This document shows, in pieces, positions 9,467-19,694 of a stretch of DNA of 64,000 nucleotides. The stretch is from Chryseobacterium caseinilyticum (GTDB lineage Bacteria > Bacteroidota > Bacteroidia > Flavobacteriales > Weeksellaceae): contig NZ_JACYFS010000006.1 in assembly GCF_014837145.1 (NCBI RefSeq), positions 62,001 through 126,000 on the forward strand. Direction: 5' to 3'. Position numbers and translations under genes: made by a program. Every line of letters starts with the position of its first letter. Within the stretch, counting starts at the first letter, position 1. The notes beneath the pieces were generated by a model that searched no databases, was not told the DNA's origin, and saw only the letters and a program-made list of their open reading frames with translations.

Positions 9467-12454
9467 ATGAAGAAATTAACAGCAAGTGTACTACTGGTAG
9501 TTTTATCATCTTCTTTAGCTTTAGTTAACGCTCAGCAAGGGACTAATGATACAATTCCAAAAGTAACAGAAATTGGTGAAGTAGTAATGACTGGAGCTAT
9601 GAACAGAAAGATGAAACTTGATGCTCAGACCTCAACAGCTACAGTTGTTGGTAAAGACAAGCTAGTTCAGGCAGCAGCACCGAATGCGATTGCAGCATTA
9701 GCAAGTAAAGTTCCAGGTCTTACAATCAATAAAACAAATAGTGGAGTTGATGGAACGTATGATATTAAAATCAGAGGTAGTAGAACATTAACGGGAGGTA
9801 CTTCACCATTAGTTGTTATTGACGGTGTTATATCAACACAGACCATACTTCAGTCATTACCTGCTGATATGATTGAATCAGTAACAACATTATTAGGTTT
9901 ACAAGGAGCAGCGCTTTATGGATCTCAAGGTGTGAATGGGGCTATTATTGTAACAACTAAAAAAGGTAGTGGTTCCAGAAAAGCAAGGGTGAATTTCAAC
10001 AGTAACGTTGAATTTGATAATGTATTATTTACCCCACATATTCAGAAACAATATGGACAAGGATGGTTCGGGGATAGAATTCACGTTGAGAACGGAGCTT
10101 GGGGGCCGGCTTTTTCGGATCCTGCATACGCTGGTCAGACGGTAGCTATTGGAGTACCTTTCTATGATGTTAATGGTGATGGAATTATATCTGTTAATCC
10201 TGATGGCGATGTGCCTGCACAGGATGCAGCAGCTTCTGTTTTTGCACCTTACTCTCCAAGAAAAAATAATGTAAAAGAGTTTTTCCAAACCGGATTAAAT
10301 CTTAACAATAGTTTAACAGTTACAGGTGGTAATTCAGATGCTTACGCAGGTTTGTCAATCAACCGTCAAGACAGAGAATTTATTGTTGCGGATGACAAAT
10401 TAAAGAAAACATCGGTTGCTGTGAACGGAGGGTTTAAAATGGGTAAACTATCTTTTGATGGATCAGTTACGTATATTAACCGCTCTGTTTCTACAACGTC
10501 TTCAGATCTTTACGGTGATGTACTTCAGACATCGAGTGAGATTCCTATTACTGAATTTGAAAACAGTCCTCAGGTATATGGATGGAGCAAATATTATAAG
10601 AATCCATACTGGACAATAAAAAATGTGAGAAACAGTTCAAAGATTGACATCATGAATGGTACGTTCTCACTTGGTTATAAATTTAACGAACATATTTCCA
10701 TTGTAAATAATGCATCTGCACAGTTAACTTCTACAGATGTGCTGAACTATAATAATGGATACGCTGCGAGTCTTGCAGTTCCTGTTATTACGCCAGCTGT
10801 TTCAGCCGTTACATCGTCATTGTCACAGTCAAATTCTGTAAACAGATACTTCTATAATGATTTAATGGCGAATATCAATTATGATCTTACAGATAATTTA
10901 GATTTTAAATTAACTGTGGGACATAACGTGCAACAGACTCAATCTAAAATCACTTCTGTAAGTGGTACAGGGCTTAGAATTCCGGGATTATACCAATATT
11001 GGAATCTTACGAACTTAACAATCCCTTATAACCTTAATAACAATAGGTTTATTGACAGAAGATATGCATTTTTTGCAAACTTAGATTTAGCTTATAAAGA
11101 TTATTTATTTGTAAATGCTACAGCAAGATATGAAAATTCTTCTAAACTTCTTCATTCAGATCAAAATATTGGAAGTAATCCTGACTATTTTTACTATTCA
11201 GGTGGTGTATCTTTCATGCCGTTAAAAGCTTTCAATGTTGAGAGTAATACAATCAGCAGATTTGTTGTGAAAGCTTCTCATACGCAGGTAGGTAACGATC
11301 CTGTAAATATCTTTGCAATTGAAAACACGGTAACTTTGGCTCCAGGGTTTCCATTCGGGGCTGCGGGACAATTAAGCTTTATTGATAACAGAACTCCTAC
11401 AGATACTAACATCAGACCGGAGATTGTGAGCAGTGAGGAAGTAAGTGTTGGATTAGGTTTCTTCAAAAACAGACTTACCCTTGATGCGAGCGCTTATTTG
11501 CAGACAACAAAAGATTTGATCACAAACCAAACCACATCTAGTGCTTCTGGTATAAGATTCACACCAGTTAACGTCGGTGATATCCGAAACAAAGGTATGG
11601 AAGTTACTCTTGGAGCTACTCCAATTAAATCGAGTGATTTTACATGGGATTTCAACCTTGCGTGGTCAATCAACAGAACAAAAGTATTGGAACTTGCTAA
11701 CGGTCAAGACGAGGTGAACCTTTCAACTGGTGGATACGCAGGGATTTTTGCTATAAAAGGTGAAGAATTTCCTATGCTGAAAGCTACTGCATACATGAGA
11801 GATGAGCAGGGTAGAATTATCATTAATCCTGATAACGGAAATCCTTACATTACTAATAACTATGTAAATTTCGGACGTGTAACACCAAATTATACTTTGA
11901 TGTTTAATACTAACTTTAAATATAAAAACTTCGGTTTATATGCTGTATTAGATTATAGAAATGGAGGTGTAATTTACTCAGGTGCAATGCAGAGTATGGC
12001 ATTTAGTGGACAGCTAGAGCAATCAGCATCTTATGACAGAACTCAAGGTGGATATATCATTCCAAATTCTGTTTATCTTGATGCTGCATCTGGTCAATAT
12101 GTTGCAAATACCTCAATAAAATCAGGAGGAGATTCTTACGAAGGTTTACCTGATTACTACGGAAGTGTATATTCAAGAGTAGGTGAAAACTTTATTCTTA
12201 GCGGTACTGCTTTCAGAGTAAGAGAATTGGGATTATCTTATGCGCTTAATGGTGATACTGCCAGATCAATCGGACTTACAGGTTTAAGCTTCAGTGTATA
12301 TGCAAGAAATCCATTCTATAAATTTGCAAAAGAAAATAAAGGTTATGCAGATCCGGAAGCATCTTTCACTACAGGAAATATCAGTGGATTGACAAACTCA
12401 AACCAATATCCATCAACGAGAACGGTAGGTTTTACTACGACAATTAATTTTTAA
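9467..12454 (+). CDS. SusC/RagA family TonB-dependent outer-membrane transporter
   Basis: A protein of 995 residues. After a signal peptide (cleavage after A22) a short linker leads directly to the TonB plug domain, with conserved segments SPLVVIDGV and the helix-strand G-A-A-L-Y-G-S-x-G-V-N-G-A-I-I-V-T-T-K-K-G. The rest is a large beta-barrel ending in the aromatic residue F (T-T-I-N-F). The carboxypeptidase-regulatory-like domain that many SusC proteins carry before the plug is absent. It would form a lidded importer with the SusD-like lipoprotein encoded 11 bp downstream. No glycoside hydrolase, peptidase or regulator adjoins the pair, so the substrate (glycan, peptide or other) cannot be inferred. 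Confidence 0.93.
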   Translation: MKKLTASVLLVVLSSSLALVNAQQGTNDTIPKVTEIGEVVMTGAMNRKMKLDAQTSTATVVGKDKLVQAAAPNAIAALASKVPGLTINKTNSGVDGTYDIKIRGSRTLTGGTSPLVVIDGVISTQTILQSLPADMIESVTTLLGLQGAALYGSQGVNGAIIVTTKKGSGSRKARVNFNSNVEFDNVLFTPHIQKQYGQGWFGDRIHVENGAWGPAFSDPAYAGQTVAIGVPFYDVNGDGIISVNPDGDVPAQDAAASVFAPYSPRKNNVKEFFQTGLNLNNSLTVTGGNSDAYAGLSINRQDREFIVADDKLKKTSVAVNGGFKMGKLSFDGSVTYINRSVSTTSSDLYGDVLQTSSEIPITEFENSPQVYGWSKYYKNPYWTIKNVRNSSKIDIMNGTFSLGYKFNEHISIVNNASAQLTSTDVLNYNNGYAASLAVPVITPAVSAVTSSLSQSNSVNRYFYNDLMANINYDLTDNLDFKLTVGHNVQQTQSKITSVSGTGLRIPGLYQYWNLTNLTIPYNLNNNRFIDRRYAFFANLDLAYKDYLFVNATARYENSSKLLHSDQNIGSNPDYFYYSGGVSFMPLKAFNVESNTISRFVVKASHTQVGNDPVNIFAIENTVTLAPGFPFGAAGQLSFIDNRTPTDTNIRPEIVSSEEVSVGLGFFKNRLTLDASAYLQTTKDLITNQTTSSASGIRFTPVNVGDIRNKGMEVTLGATPIKSSDFTWDFNLAWSINRTKVLELANGQDEVNLSTGGYAGIFAIKGEEFPMLKATAYMRDEQGRIIINPDNGNPYITNNYVNFGRVTPNYTLMFNTNFKYKNFGLYAVLDYRNGGVIYSGAMQSMAFSGQLEQSASYDRTQGGYIIPNSVYLDAASGQYVANTSIKSGGDSYEGLPDYYGSVYSRVGENFILSGTAFRVRELGLSYALNGDTARSIGLTGLSFSVYARNPFYKFAKENKGYADPEASFTTGNISGLTNSNQYPSTRTVGFTTTINF

Positions 12455-12465
12455 ATAAATCAATA

Positions 12466-14052
12466 ATGAAAAAGATATTAATACCAATTTTAGGAATGAC
12501 ATTGCTGACGTTTTTCAACTCTTGCAGCGATGAGTTCTTAGATGTTAATGAAAATGTCAATCAGCAGTATGCTGATCAGACTTCACCAAAAGATAGATTG
12601 GCTGCTGCAGAGCATGAGGTTTACAGAACATATTCTACTACAATGAACCGTTTTGGAAATCTTATGATGAACGCTTGGGGAGGTAATGTTTATTTCTACG
12701 CTTCTCCTTACGGTGACGAGTTCAAAATGAGAGCTGATACTCAGTTCTATGATGAAATCTGGGATAACTTATATTTGGGTGTAGCAAATTATCAGTCTAT
12801 TATTGATAATCCGAGAGCTGCGAGTTTCCCACATCATGTAGCGATTGCAAAGATTATGAAAGCATATTACATGCAAATGATTGTGGATCTTTATAATGAT
12901 GTTCCGTACAGCCAAGCATTTAAAGGACAGGTCTTAAAAAATCCTAAGTATGATAAAGGTAAGGATGTTTATAAAGGTTTACTGGCCGAATTAGATCAAG
13001 CAAAGGTTTTAATTGCGCAAACTCCTCAAAATTCAACTTTTGCTTTGGCTGCTGCTGAAGATCCAATCTTTAAGGCTACATCAGCTGATATGAGTAATTG
13101 GACAAAAATGGCAAATACAGTGAGACTTAAGATGTTAGTAAGACTTTCTAAGATTACAGATCCTGAGGTTATTTCTTGGAGAAATGCAGAATTACAGGCG
13201 ATGTCTTCATTGACTTCAAATGCTGCTAATTTTATTACTGCTGACGTAAGAATTGATCCTGGATATAATACTGGTGCTGCTTCACAAAGAAATCCATTCT
13301 ATCAGGCTTACGGTAGAGTTGATATTGATGTTAATGATTTAAATCCTACCTGGAGACAAACATTCGCTTCAGATCACATTATTAAAACATTAACCGGTCA
13401 AACACCTCTTACTGCCGGCGTTATTGACGGTAGAATTCAGAGATTGTTTATTGGTCAAGCTCTTAGTGCACCTTCCCAAGCTATAGGGTCATACAAAGGT
13501 CAGGTACAGGGAGCGCTTCAGGAAGCTGGTGCAGAAGAAGGTGATTTCGCAATGTTAGGTTTATTTATGTTGTACAACAGCTCGTCAGCTACTACTCCTG
13601 GTTATGTATTAACTTTATCTGAAGTTAGATTCTTACAGGCTGAAGCTGCTCTTGTATATCCTACTACAATGTTGTTTAATGCTCAGACTTCATTTAATGA
13701 CGGGATTACTCAGTCTTTCACAACATTTGGCAGTGCTGCTGGTCCTGCTTATCTTGCTGCAATTGCTGCTAAGCCAGGAATGGGTTGGGCTGCAACTACC
13801 AATAAGATAGAAGCTATTCAATATCAAAAATGGATTGCACTAACACATATTAATCCAACAGAAACTTTTATTAGTTACAACAAAACAGGATTCCCGCAAT
13901 TGCCAATGCCATTGGGAGCTTTTTATCCAAGAAGACCGAACAGGCTGATGTATGCTCAATCTGAGTATATTTCTAATACAGCGAATGTTCCAAATCCTAG
14001 TATTGATGATATGTATTCAGTTAATCAGTACTCTCCATTCTGGATGAAGTAA
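12466..14052 (+). CDS. SusD/RagB family nutrient-binding outer-membrane lipoprotein
   Basis: A lipoprotein of 528 residues, with a lipobox ending at C20 (T-F-F-N-S-C) followed by acidic residues S-D-E, as expected for outer-membrane lipoproteins. The helical body with TPR-like segments fits the SusD-like 2 subfamily (L-S-E-V-R-F-L-Q-A-E-A-A and Q-Y-Q-K-W-I-A-L motifs). It acts as the lid and ligand-binding partner of the SusC-like transporter just upstream and is surely in the same operon. The substrate is not evident. Confidence 0.92.
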   Translation: MKKILIPILGMTLLTFFNSCSDEFLDVNENVNQQYADQTSPKDRLAAAEHEVYRTYSTTMNRFGNLMMNAWGGNVYFYASPYGDEFKMRADTQFYDEIWDNLYLGVANYQSIIDNPRAASFPHHVAIAKIMKAYYMQMIVDLYNDVPYSQAFKGQVLKNPKYDKGKDVYKGLLAELDQAKVLIAQTPQNSTFALAAAEDPIFKATSADMSNWTKMANTVRLKMLVRLSKITDPEVISWRNAELQAMSSLTSNAANFITADVRIDPGYNTGAASQRNPFYQAYGRVDIDVNDLNPTWRQTFASDHIIKTLTGQTPLTAGVIDGRIQRLFIGQALSAPSQAIGSYKGQVQGALQEAGAEEGDFAMLGLFMLYNSSSATTPGYVLTLSEVRFLQAEAALVYPTTMLFNAQTSFNDGITQSFTTFGSAAGPAYLAAIAAKPGMGWAATTNKIEAIQYQKWIALTHINPTETFISYNKTGFPQLPMPLGAFYPRRPNRLMYAQSEYISNTANVPNPSIDDMYSVNQYSPFWMK

Positions 14053-14078
14053 TTTATAAATTTAAATTATTATACTAT

Positions 14079-14102
14079 AAACCGCCTTCGGGCGGTTTTT
14101 TT
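14079..14102 (+). terminator. Terminator of the SusCD operon
   Basis: ACCGCC-TTCG-GGCGGT hairpin with the stable TTCG tetraloop, followed by seven T. Confidence 0.92.
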
Positions 14103-14109
14103 ATTTCCG

Positions 14110-14117
14110 TATATTTG
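14110..14117 (+). promoter_or_regulatory. -7 promoter box of argS
   Basis: TATATTTG, a perfect TAnnTTTG, 18 bp before the ATG at 14136. It implies a leader of roughly 12 nt. Confidence 0.6.
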
Positions 14118-14135
14118 TATTTCAAACGATAAATA

Positions 14136-15896
14136 ATGAATATTAAAAATATCATAGAACAAAAGCTGGCAGAGGTAATTCTTAATGTCTATCAGCTAAA
14201 AGATATAAAACTTGAAATTCAGGAGAATAAAACTGAGTTTGAAGGTGATTTTACCATCGTTACTTTTCCTCTAGTGAAGCAACTGAAGAAAAGTCCGGAA
14301 GGTATTGGCGTTGAATTGGGTCAGGCATTAACCGAGCAGACTGAATTGCTGGAAAGCTTCAATGTGGTGAAGGGATTTTTAAATGTAAAAGTTAAAAATC
14401 AGTTTTTTATTGATCAGTTTAAGACCGTTTCAGACCAATTTTCGAATATTGAAAAGAAAAATGAAACTGTAATGGTTGAATATTCTTCACCGAATACCAA
14501 CAAGCCGCTTCACTTAGGGCATATCAGAAATAATCTGTTAGGTTTTTCTGTAGCTCAGATTCTTGAGGAAGCCGGTTACGATGTGATTAAAAGCCAGATT
14601 ATCAACGACAGAGGAATTCATATCTGCAAGTCGATGTTGGCTTGGGAGAAATTTGGTAAAGGCGAAACTCCGGAAACTGATCATGTGAAAGGAGATAAGT
14701 TTGTAGGAAACTATTATGTGAAATTTGATCAGGAATATAAAAAAGAGATTGCAGCTTTAGTTGAGCAGGGAGTTTCCGAAGATCAGGCTAAAAAAGATGC
14801 TCCTTTAATGAAAGAAGCTCAACGAATGCTTCTCGATTGGGAAAATGGAGACGAAAAAGTAAGAAATCTCTGGACCGAAATGAACTCGTGGGTTTATAAA
14901 GGTTTCGGTGAAACGTATAAAAGACTTGGGGTAGATTTTGATCAGGTTCAGTACGAAAGCAATACTTATATTTTAGGAAAAGATCTTATTCAGGAAGGCT
15001 TGGATAAAGGTGTTCTGTATCAGAAAGAAGATGGTTCGGTATGGTGTGATCTGACGGATGAAGGTTTAGATCAGAAATTGTTGCTTCGTTCAGACGGAAC
15101 TTCTGTGTACATGACTCAGGATTTGGGGACGGCTGTAGAACGTTTTAAAGAAAATAATCTTCAGAAATTAATTTATACGGTAGGAAACGAGCAGGATTAT
15201 CATTTCCAGGTTTTATTTAAAGTTTTAAAAAAGCTTGGATACGAATGGGCAGATCAGTTGTACCACTTATCGTATGGAATGGTCGAGCTACCGAACGGGA
15301 AAATGAAATCGCGTGAAGGAACTGTAGTTGACGCAGATGAATTGATGCAGGACATGTTTGATATTGCTAAATCTAAATCTGAAGAGTTAGGGAAACTTGA
15401 AAATTTTACAGAAGAGGAAAAGAATATCAATTACGAAAATATCGGGATGGGAGCACTGAAGTATTTCATGCTGAAGGTTGACCCAAAGAAAAAAATGCTT
15501 TTCAATCCTGAAGAAAGTATAGATTTTAACGGAAATACAGGGCCATTCATCTTATACACTTATGCCCGTATTCATTCACTGTTGATTAAAGCGAACTACA
15601 TGAACAAGACAGTTACTGATGTAGAATTAAATCAGCATGAAAAAGAATTAATTATGCAGTTGGCAAACTATAAACCTGTTGTTGAAAGAGCAGCTGAATC
15701 ATTAAGTCCGGCTTTGATTGCGAATTATCTTTACGATTTGGTGAAAACGTACAATTCATTTTATCAGAGCAATATTATTTTAAAGCTTGAAGATGAAAAT
15801 TTGAAACAGTTCCGTTTAAATTTATCCAATCTCACAGCATTAACCATAAAGAAATCTCTGTCACTTCTAGGAATAGAAACCGTTAACAGAATGTAA
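14136..15896 (+). CDS. argS: Arginyl-tRNA synthetase
   Basis: A class I aminoacyl-tRNA synthetase of 586 residues that charges tRNA-Arg. An N-terminal Add-1 domain (1-80) precedes the Rossmann core with the HIGH signature as HLGH at 126-129. The second signature is present as KMKSREG, a common ArgRS form of KMSKS. The C-terminal DALR anticodon-binding helical domain ends the protein. Length is standard and the gene has its own promoter and terminator. Confidence 0.98.
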   Translation: MNIKNIIEQKLAEVILNVYQLKDIKLEIQENKTEFEGDFTIVTFPLVKQLKKSPEGIGVELGQALTEQTELLESFNVVKGFLNVKVKNQFFIDQFKTVSDQFSNIEKKNETVMVEYSSPNTNKPLHLGHIRNNLLGFSVAQILEEAGYDVIKSQIINDRGIHICKSMLAWEKFGKGETPETDHVKGDKFVGNYYVKFDQEYKKEIAALVEQGVSEDQAKKDAPLMKEAQRMLLDWENGDEKVRNLWTEMNSWVYKGFGETYKRLGVDFDQVQYESNTYILGKDLIQEGLDKGVLYQKEDGSVWCDLTDEGLDQKLLLRSDGTSVYMTQDLGTAVERFKENNLQKLIYTVGNEQDYHFQVLFKVLKKLGYEWADQLYHLSYGMVELPNGKMKSREGTVVDADELMQDMFDIAKSKSEELGKLENFTEEEKNINYENIGMGALKYFMLKVDPKKKMLFNPEESIDFNGNTGPFILYTYARIHSLLIKANYMNKTVTDVELNQHEKELIMQLANYKPVVERAAESLSPALIANYLYDLVKTYNSFYQSNIILKLEDENLKQFRLNLSNLTALTIKKSLSLLGIETVNRM

Positions 15897-15900
15897 ACAA

Positions 15901-15931
15901 AAGCCTCTCAGGATTTCTGAGAGGCTTTTTT
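15901..15931. terminator. Bidirectional terminator between argS and the yihY-like gene
   Basis: A perfect 11-bp stem, AAGCCTCTCAG against CTGAGAGGCTT, with a five-base loop; T runs flank it on both strands. The two genes converge here. Confidence 0.88.
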
Positions 15932-15935
15932 ATGA

Positions 15936-16868
15936 TTAAACAGCTGGAGTTTCATTTTTGACTTGGCTGTCTTTATATAATTTTGCGCTGCTCCATTTGG
16001 CGTGTTTTGATGGAGCTATTCTGTAACCTTTTTTGTATGTATACACTTTTGTAAATTCAGCGCCGAAGAAAATCATAAGACAGGAATAATTGATCCAAAG
16101 CATTACCAAAATGACGGTTCCAGCGGTACCAAATGCTGAAGTTGGTTTAAATTCGCTGAAGTATAGACTCAGTAAGAATTTCCCTAAAGTAAACAATACA
16201 GAAGTCAACATAGCTCCTTTCCAAACTGATTTCCAGCTGATTTCTACGTCAGGTAACACTTTATACATCAATGCAAACAACAATGTCGTCACTCCAAAGC
16301 CTACTGTGAAGTTGATAATTTCGATAATATAGTACGTTTCCAAACCAATTGTTCTGGCAATAAAATCATTTAAGATACTGATTACTAAAGTTAGAACCAT
16401 AGTTATAACAAGCAAAAACCCTAAAATAAGAATCATTCCTAAAGAGTTCGCTCTGTCCAATAAAAATTTTACCAAGGCCTTTTTAGGCGCAGCTTCCACA
16501 TCCCAAAGATTATTTAATGATCTCTGTAACTGAAAAAATAATGTTGTTGCACCAAAAACCAACGATCCGATACCAACAATTTTCATAATAATATTTTCTT
16601 TATCGATAAGCGCTCCGGCAATCATTTCTTCCACGCTTTTTGCTGCGTCAGCACCCATCATTCCACTGATTTGAGTACTTATCTGCCCACGAATTGCATC
16701 TTCACCAAAGAAATATCCTGCAAGCCAAATGATAATAATCAACAATCCAGGAATTGAAAAAATAGCATAATAAGCCAAACTCGCTGAATCATTGGAAGCA
16801 GATGAACTATTGTACTCAGTAAATGTTTCTTTGACGGTTTCCCAGAAAAATTTTAGTTCTTTTAGCAT
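15936..16868 (-). CDS. YihY/BrkB family inner-membrane protein
   Basis: A protein of 310 residues with about six membrane helices. It begins MLKELKFFWETVKETFTEY and contains the family pattern N-D-S-A-S-L-A-Y-Y-A-I-F-S-I-P-G-L-L and the late A-x-F-G-T-A-G-T-V-I-L-V-M-L-W-I-N-Y segment. Older literature called the family ribonuclease BN, which is now known to be wrong; a transport or envelope role is suspected. I chose the ATG at 16868, since the upstream extension of 13 codons has only a non-ATG start. Confidence 0.9.
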   Translation of the reverse strand: MLKELKFFWETVKETFTEYNSSSASNDSASLAYYAIFSIPGLLIIIIWLAGYFFGEDAIRGQISTQISGMMGADAAKSVEEMIAGALIDKENIIMKIVGIGSLVFGATTLFFQLQRSLNNLWDVEAAPKKALVKFLLDRANSLGMILILGFLLVITMVLTLVISILNDFIARTIGLETYYIIEIINFTVGFGVTTLLFALMYKVLPDVEISWKSVWKGAMLTSVLFTLGKFLLSLYFSEFKPTSAFGTAGTVILVMLWINYSCLMIFFGAEFTKVYTYKKGYRIAPSKHAKWSSAKLYKDSQVKNETPAV

Positions 16869-17252
16869 AATTTGAATGTTTAAAAGTTTGATTTGGTTTA
16901 GAATCAAAATTTTCAGAATGAAAAAAAATGATCGGTATGATTAAGGCAAAGACTATTCCTTAAAGGAAATTCTTATTTTTTTCAGTGAAAATATTTTATG
17001 TAAATACAGTTTCAGCTCAGTTCATTCTTTTTCAACTTCAAGATTGAATATTTACTAAAATCTGATAAGATGAACAAAATAATTTGGTCACTATGACTCA
17101 ATTTTAAACATTATCTAAGTTGGTTTTGGCTAAAGCCTCCCAAATTCTAAATAAAAAAAACGGGCTAAAGCCCGTTCCTACTGATATTTTTAACATATTG
17201 AAGTTATATACAATCAAAAGACAATAGCCAATTGCTATCAGCCAAAAGCCAC
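16869..17252. other. Intergenic region with a hairpin doublet
   Basis: A 384-bp gap downstream of tamL and upstream of the yihY-like gene, both on the minus strand. It holds the GGCTAAAGCC doublet described separately. The rest is AT-rich with no gene I can support. Confidence 0.5.
17121..17182. repeat. Hairpin doublet with core GGCTAAAGCC
   Basis: The core GGCTAAAGCC occurs twice, at 17128-17137 and inside a perfect stem AACGGGCT-AA-AGCCCGTT at 17159-17176, with an A-rich spacer between. The layout resembles REP doublets mobilised by IS200-like REP transposases, but no transposase is in the window. The second hairpin may also terminate tamL. Confidence 0.7.
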
Positions 17253-19601
17253 TTAGAATGGATATCCGATCGCAATATTTAAAATTAAATTGTCTCTTCT
17301 CCAGCTTCCTTCGCCAAATTTCACCCTGTCTAAAACCCATCGGTCACCTTTTTCGTAATAAGGAACTCTCAATGGCATTGCCAGGTCGAGTCTTAAAATT
17401 AATATTGAAAAGTCTAATCTCAAACCGACTCCGGCTCCAACTGCAACTTCGCTGAGAAAATCCTTTGAGAATTTTCCACCTGGTCTAATGTTTTCTCCTG
17501 CTTCATTGAATTCATCGTTGATCAACCAGATATTTCCGGCATCCACAAATGCTGCAACATTTAAAAATTTATATAAATTGGCTCTGTATTCTGCATTCAT
17601 CTCCAATTTTATGTCACCTGCCTGATCAAAAACTGCTCTGGTATTATTAGCACCTCTCGGATCGAAACTTCCAGGGCCTAAAGTTCTTGCTCTGAAAGCT
17701 CTGATGCTGTTACTTCCGCCCACAAAAAACTGTTTTGAAAAAGGGATGTATTTCGAATTTCCGTAAGGAAGGGCAACTCCGGCAATAAGTCTTGTTGCCA
17801 GTGATGTTTTCTCAGTAAATTTATGGTAAAAACGGACATCGTTTTCAATTTTTGCGTACTGACTGAAAGGAACTCCAAAAATATTTTTCTGTTTTCCTTC
17901 TTTCTCATTGGCTCCCGTAATAAGACCTGTAATATTCCCAGCCAAATCAAGCATTCCTTTGTAATAGAAAGTGTTTCTTTGCGGAAGCATCGTGGTAGAA
18001 TAAGTGTAGGAGTATGTTGGTCCGAAAATAAGTTGTTGATCGGTAATTCTTTGAAGATACGGATTGTTCGCTTTAAGTGCCAAAAATTTCGGTGTTTCAT
18101 TTGCAGGGTCGATGTATGAAATATCAATCACATTAAGTTCGTGCTCTTTTCTTACATTTTCTTTCCACTGATATCCAAACGTTGCATTGAATGTGTTCAA
18201 AGTGTATAAAGTCGTTCGGTTTTGAAACTCATATCCCAGTTTAATATTGGTTCTCGGGACAAAGGCACTCGAAGAATTAAATCTAAATGGTGCCACAATT
18301 CTCGGAATTGAAAGCTGTGCGTTAGCTCCCGCTCTGAAAATGTTTTCGGCTTCTGCAGGTCCGCCGATCTGAACATCAAAAGCACCATAAACAGAAGCTT
18401 TAAACTGTTCTGCTCCACGGAAGAAATTTCTCTGAGTCCAGTTTAAATTCAGTTCGCTACCTGCATAATTGGCAGAGTTGGTTCTTCCCAGAGCTTCAAG
18501 ACGTAAAGACTGAAGTTCTCTCGGTGTTAAAACATAATATGCATCGAACTTATGATTTAAAGAATCTGAAACCACAAATTCATTTTTCACAAATTTAAAA
18601 ACACCCAAACTGATCAGTCGGTTGAGCGATAAATTGTGATCTTTTCTGTTGTAAATATCACCCTTGTCAAAATACAGGGCACGGTCAAACATTCTCGGTT
18701 TGAATTTCTTTTTAGGGTCTACGACATAAATATCATTGTACTCGTATCCTTTCAAAGAATCTTCGCTCATCGGAATATTGTACAATCCTTTTTTCGCATC
18801 TCGGAGATTATAATTCGGGAAAACCACCACTTTGTCAATAGTAAATTGCTCGGTCGCGAGTTTCGGAGTGTTGTCTTTTAACTTGACAATCATCTCTACT
18901 TTATGGTTTTTGCTGACGGTACTGTCGGCCTGAACGATAATGTTGTCAGGATTGAAGTAATAGAAACCTTTGTCTTTCAAACCGTCATCAATTCTCTGTC
19001 TTTCCGCTTTTATAACATCAAGGTCAAAAGGATTTCCGGCTTTCAGCAATGTTTTCTCCTTTAAAATCTGAATCTCGCGATTGATCAGACTTGAGTCGGC
19101 AGGGAATTTAACATTGCTGATTAAATATCTTCCACCGGGATTCAACGTGTAAATAACCTGAGCTTTCTTATTTTTTGAAACAGTATCGTACTTTGCTTTA
19201 GCATTAAAGTAGCCCTTGTTCTCGGAATAATTAACGATAATGTCTTTATTAAATTCACGGTCAACATCACCCAATAACACCGGTTCCTCTCCGAATTTAT
19301 ATTTAAGCCAGTATCTCAAACCTTTTTCTTTCTTCGGTTCTTTTGTAGCATTGTAAGCGTAAAGTTTTGGTCTTAAACCTAAAAAAGAGGAGTTCGGTTT
19401 TGGAGTAAGATTTTCTTCTAAAGCAGATTCCAGCGCAGATTTTTCCTTCTTGGTCAGCGAATCACTTTCTATCTTTACTTCTGCTCCTGTGTAAAGAAGC
19501 TGGCCGTCTTTTAGAAATTTGGTGTTGCTGCAGGAAACTATTGTCGCAGTCATTCCTGAAACCAAAAAATATTTACAGTATATATTGAGTTTGTTTTTCA
19601 T
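17253..19601 (-). CDS. tamL: TamL: lipidated BamA/TamA family outer-membrane assembly protein
   Basis: A protein of 782 residues in the Omp85 superfamily. It begins with a lipoprotein signal (lipobox ending at C24, T-I-V-S-C-S), unlike proteobacterial TamA. POTRA domains occupy about residues 30-370 and a D15-type 16-strand barrel the remainder, with the strand-16 motif near the end and terminal residue F. It lies 93 bp downstream of tamB on the same strand. In Bacteroidota this lipidated form paired with TamB is called TamL. It likely helps assemble outer-membrane or surface proteins, or move lipids between membranes. Confidence 0.9.
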   Translation of the reverse strand: MKNKLNIYCKYFLVSGMTATIVSCSNTKFLKDGQLLYTGAEVKIESDSLTKKEKSALESALEENLTPKPNSSFLGLRPKLYAYNATKEPKKEKGLRYWLKYKFGEEPVLLGDVDREFNKDIIVNYSENKGYFNAKAKYDTVSKNKKAQVIYTLNPGGRYLISNVKFPADSSLINREIQILKEKTLLKAGNPFDLDVIKAERQRIDDGLKDKGFYYFNPDNIIVQADSTVSKNHKVEMIVKLKDNTPKLATEQFTIDKVVVFPNYNLRDAKKGLYNIPMSEDSLKGYEYNDIYVVDPKKKFKPRMFDRALYFDKGDIYNRKDHNLSLNRLISLGVFKFVKNEFVVSDSLNHKFDAYYVLTPRELQSLRLEALGRTNSANYAGSELNLNWTQRNFFRGAEQFKASVYGAFDVQIGGPAEAENIFRAGANAQLSIPRIVAPFRFNSSSAFVPRTNIKLGYEFQNRTTLYTLNTFNATFGYQWKENVRKEHELNVIDISYIDPANETPKFLALKANNPYLQRITDQQLIFGPTYSYTYSTTMLPQRNTFYYKGMLDLAGNITGLITGANEKEGKQKNIFGVPFSQYAKIENDVRFYHKFTEKTSLATRLIAGVALPYGNSKYIPFSKQFFVGGSNSIRAFRARTLGPGSFDPRGANNTRAVFDQAGDIKLEMNAEYRANLYKFLNVAAFVDAGNIWLINDEFNEAGENIRPGGKFSKDFLSEVAVGAGVGLRLDFSILILRLDLAMPLRVPYYEKGDRWVLDRVKFGEGSWRRDNLILNIAIGYPF

Positions 19602-19694
19602 GTTTTAATACTTGTCTTTTCACAGGTCAATTTTTAAAAATTCTGTTTTGGATAAAATGTTTTTAAACGTTTTTCCAAGCTTAACAGTAAAAAA

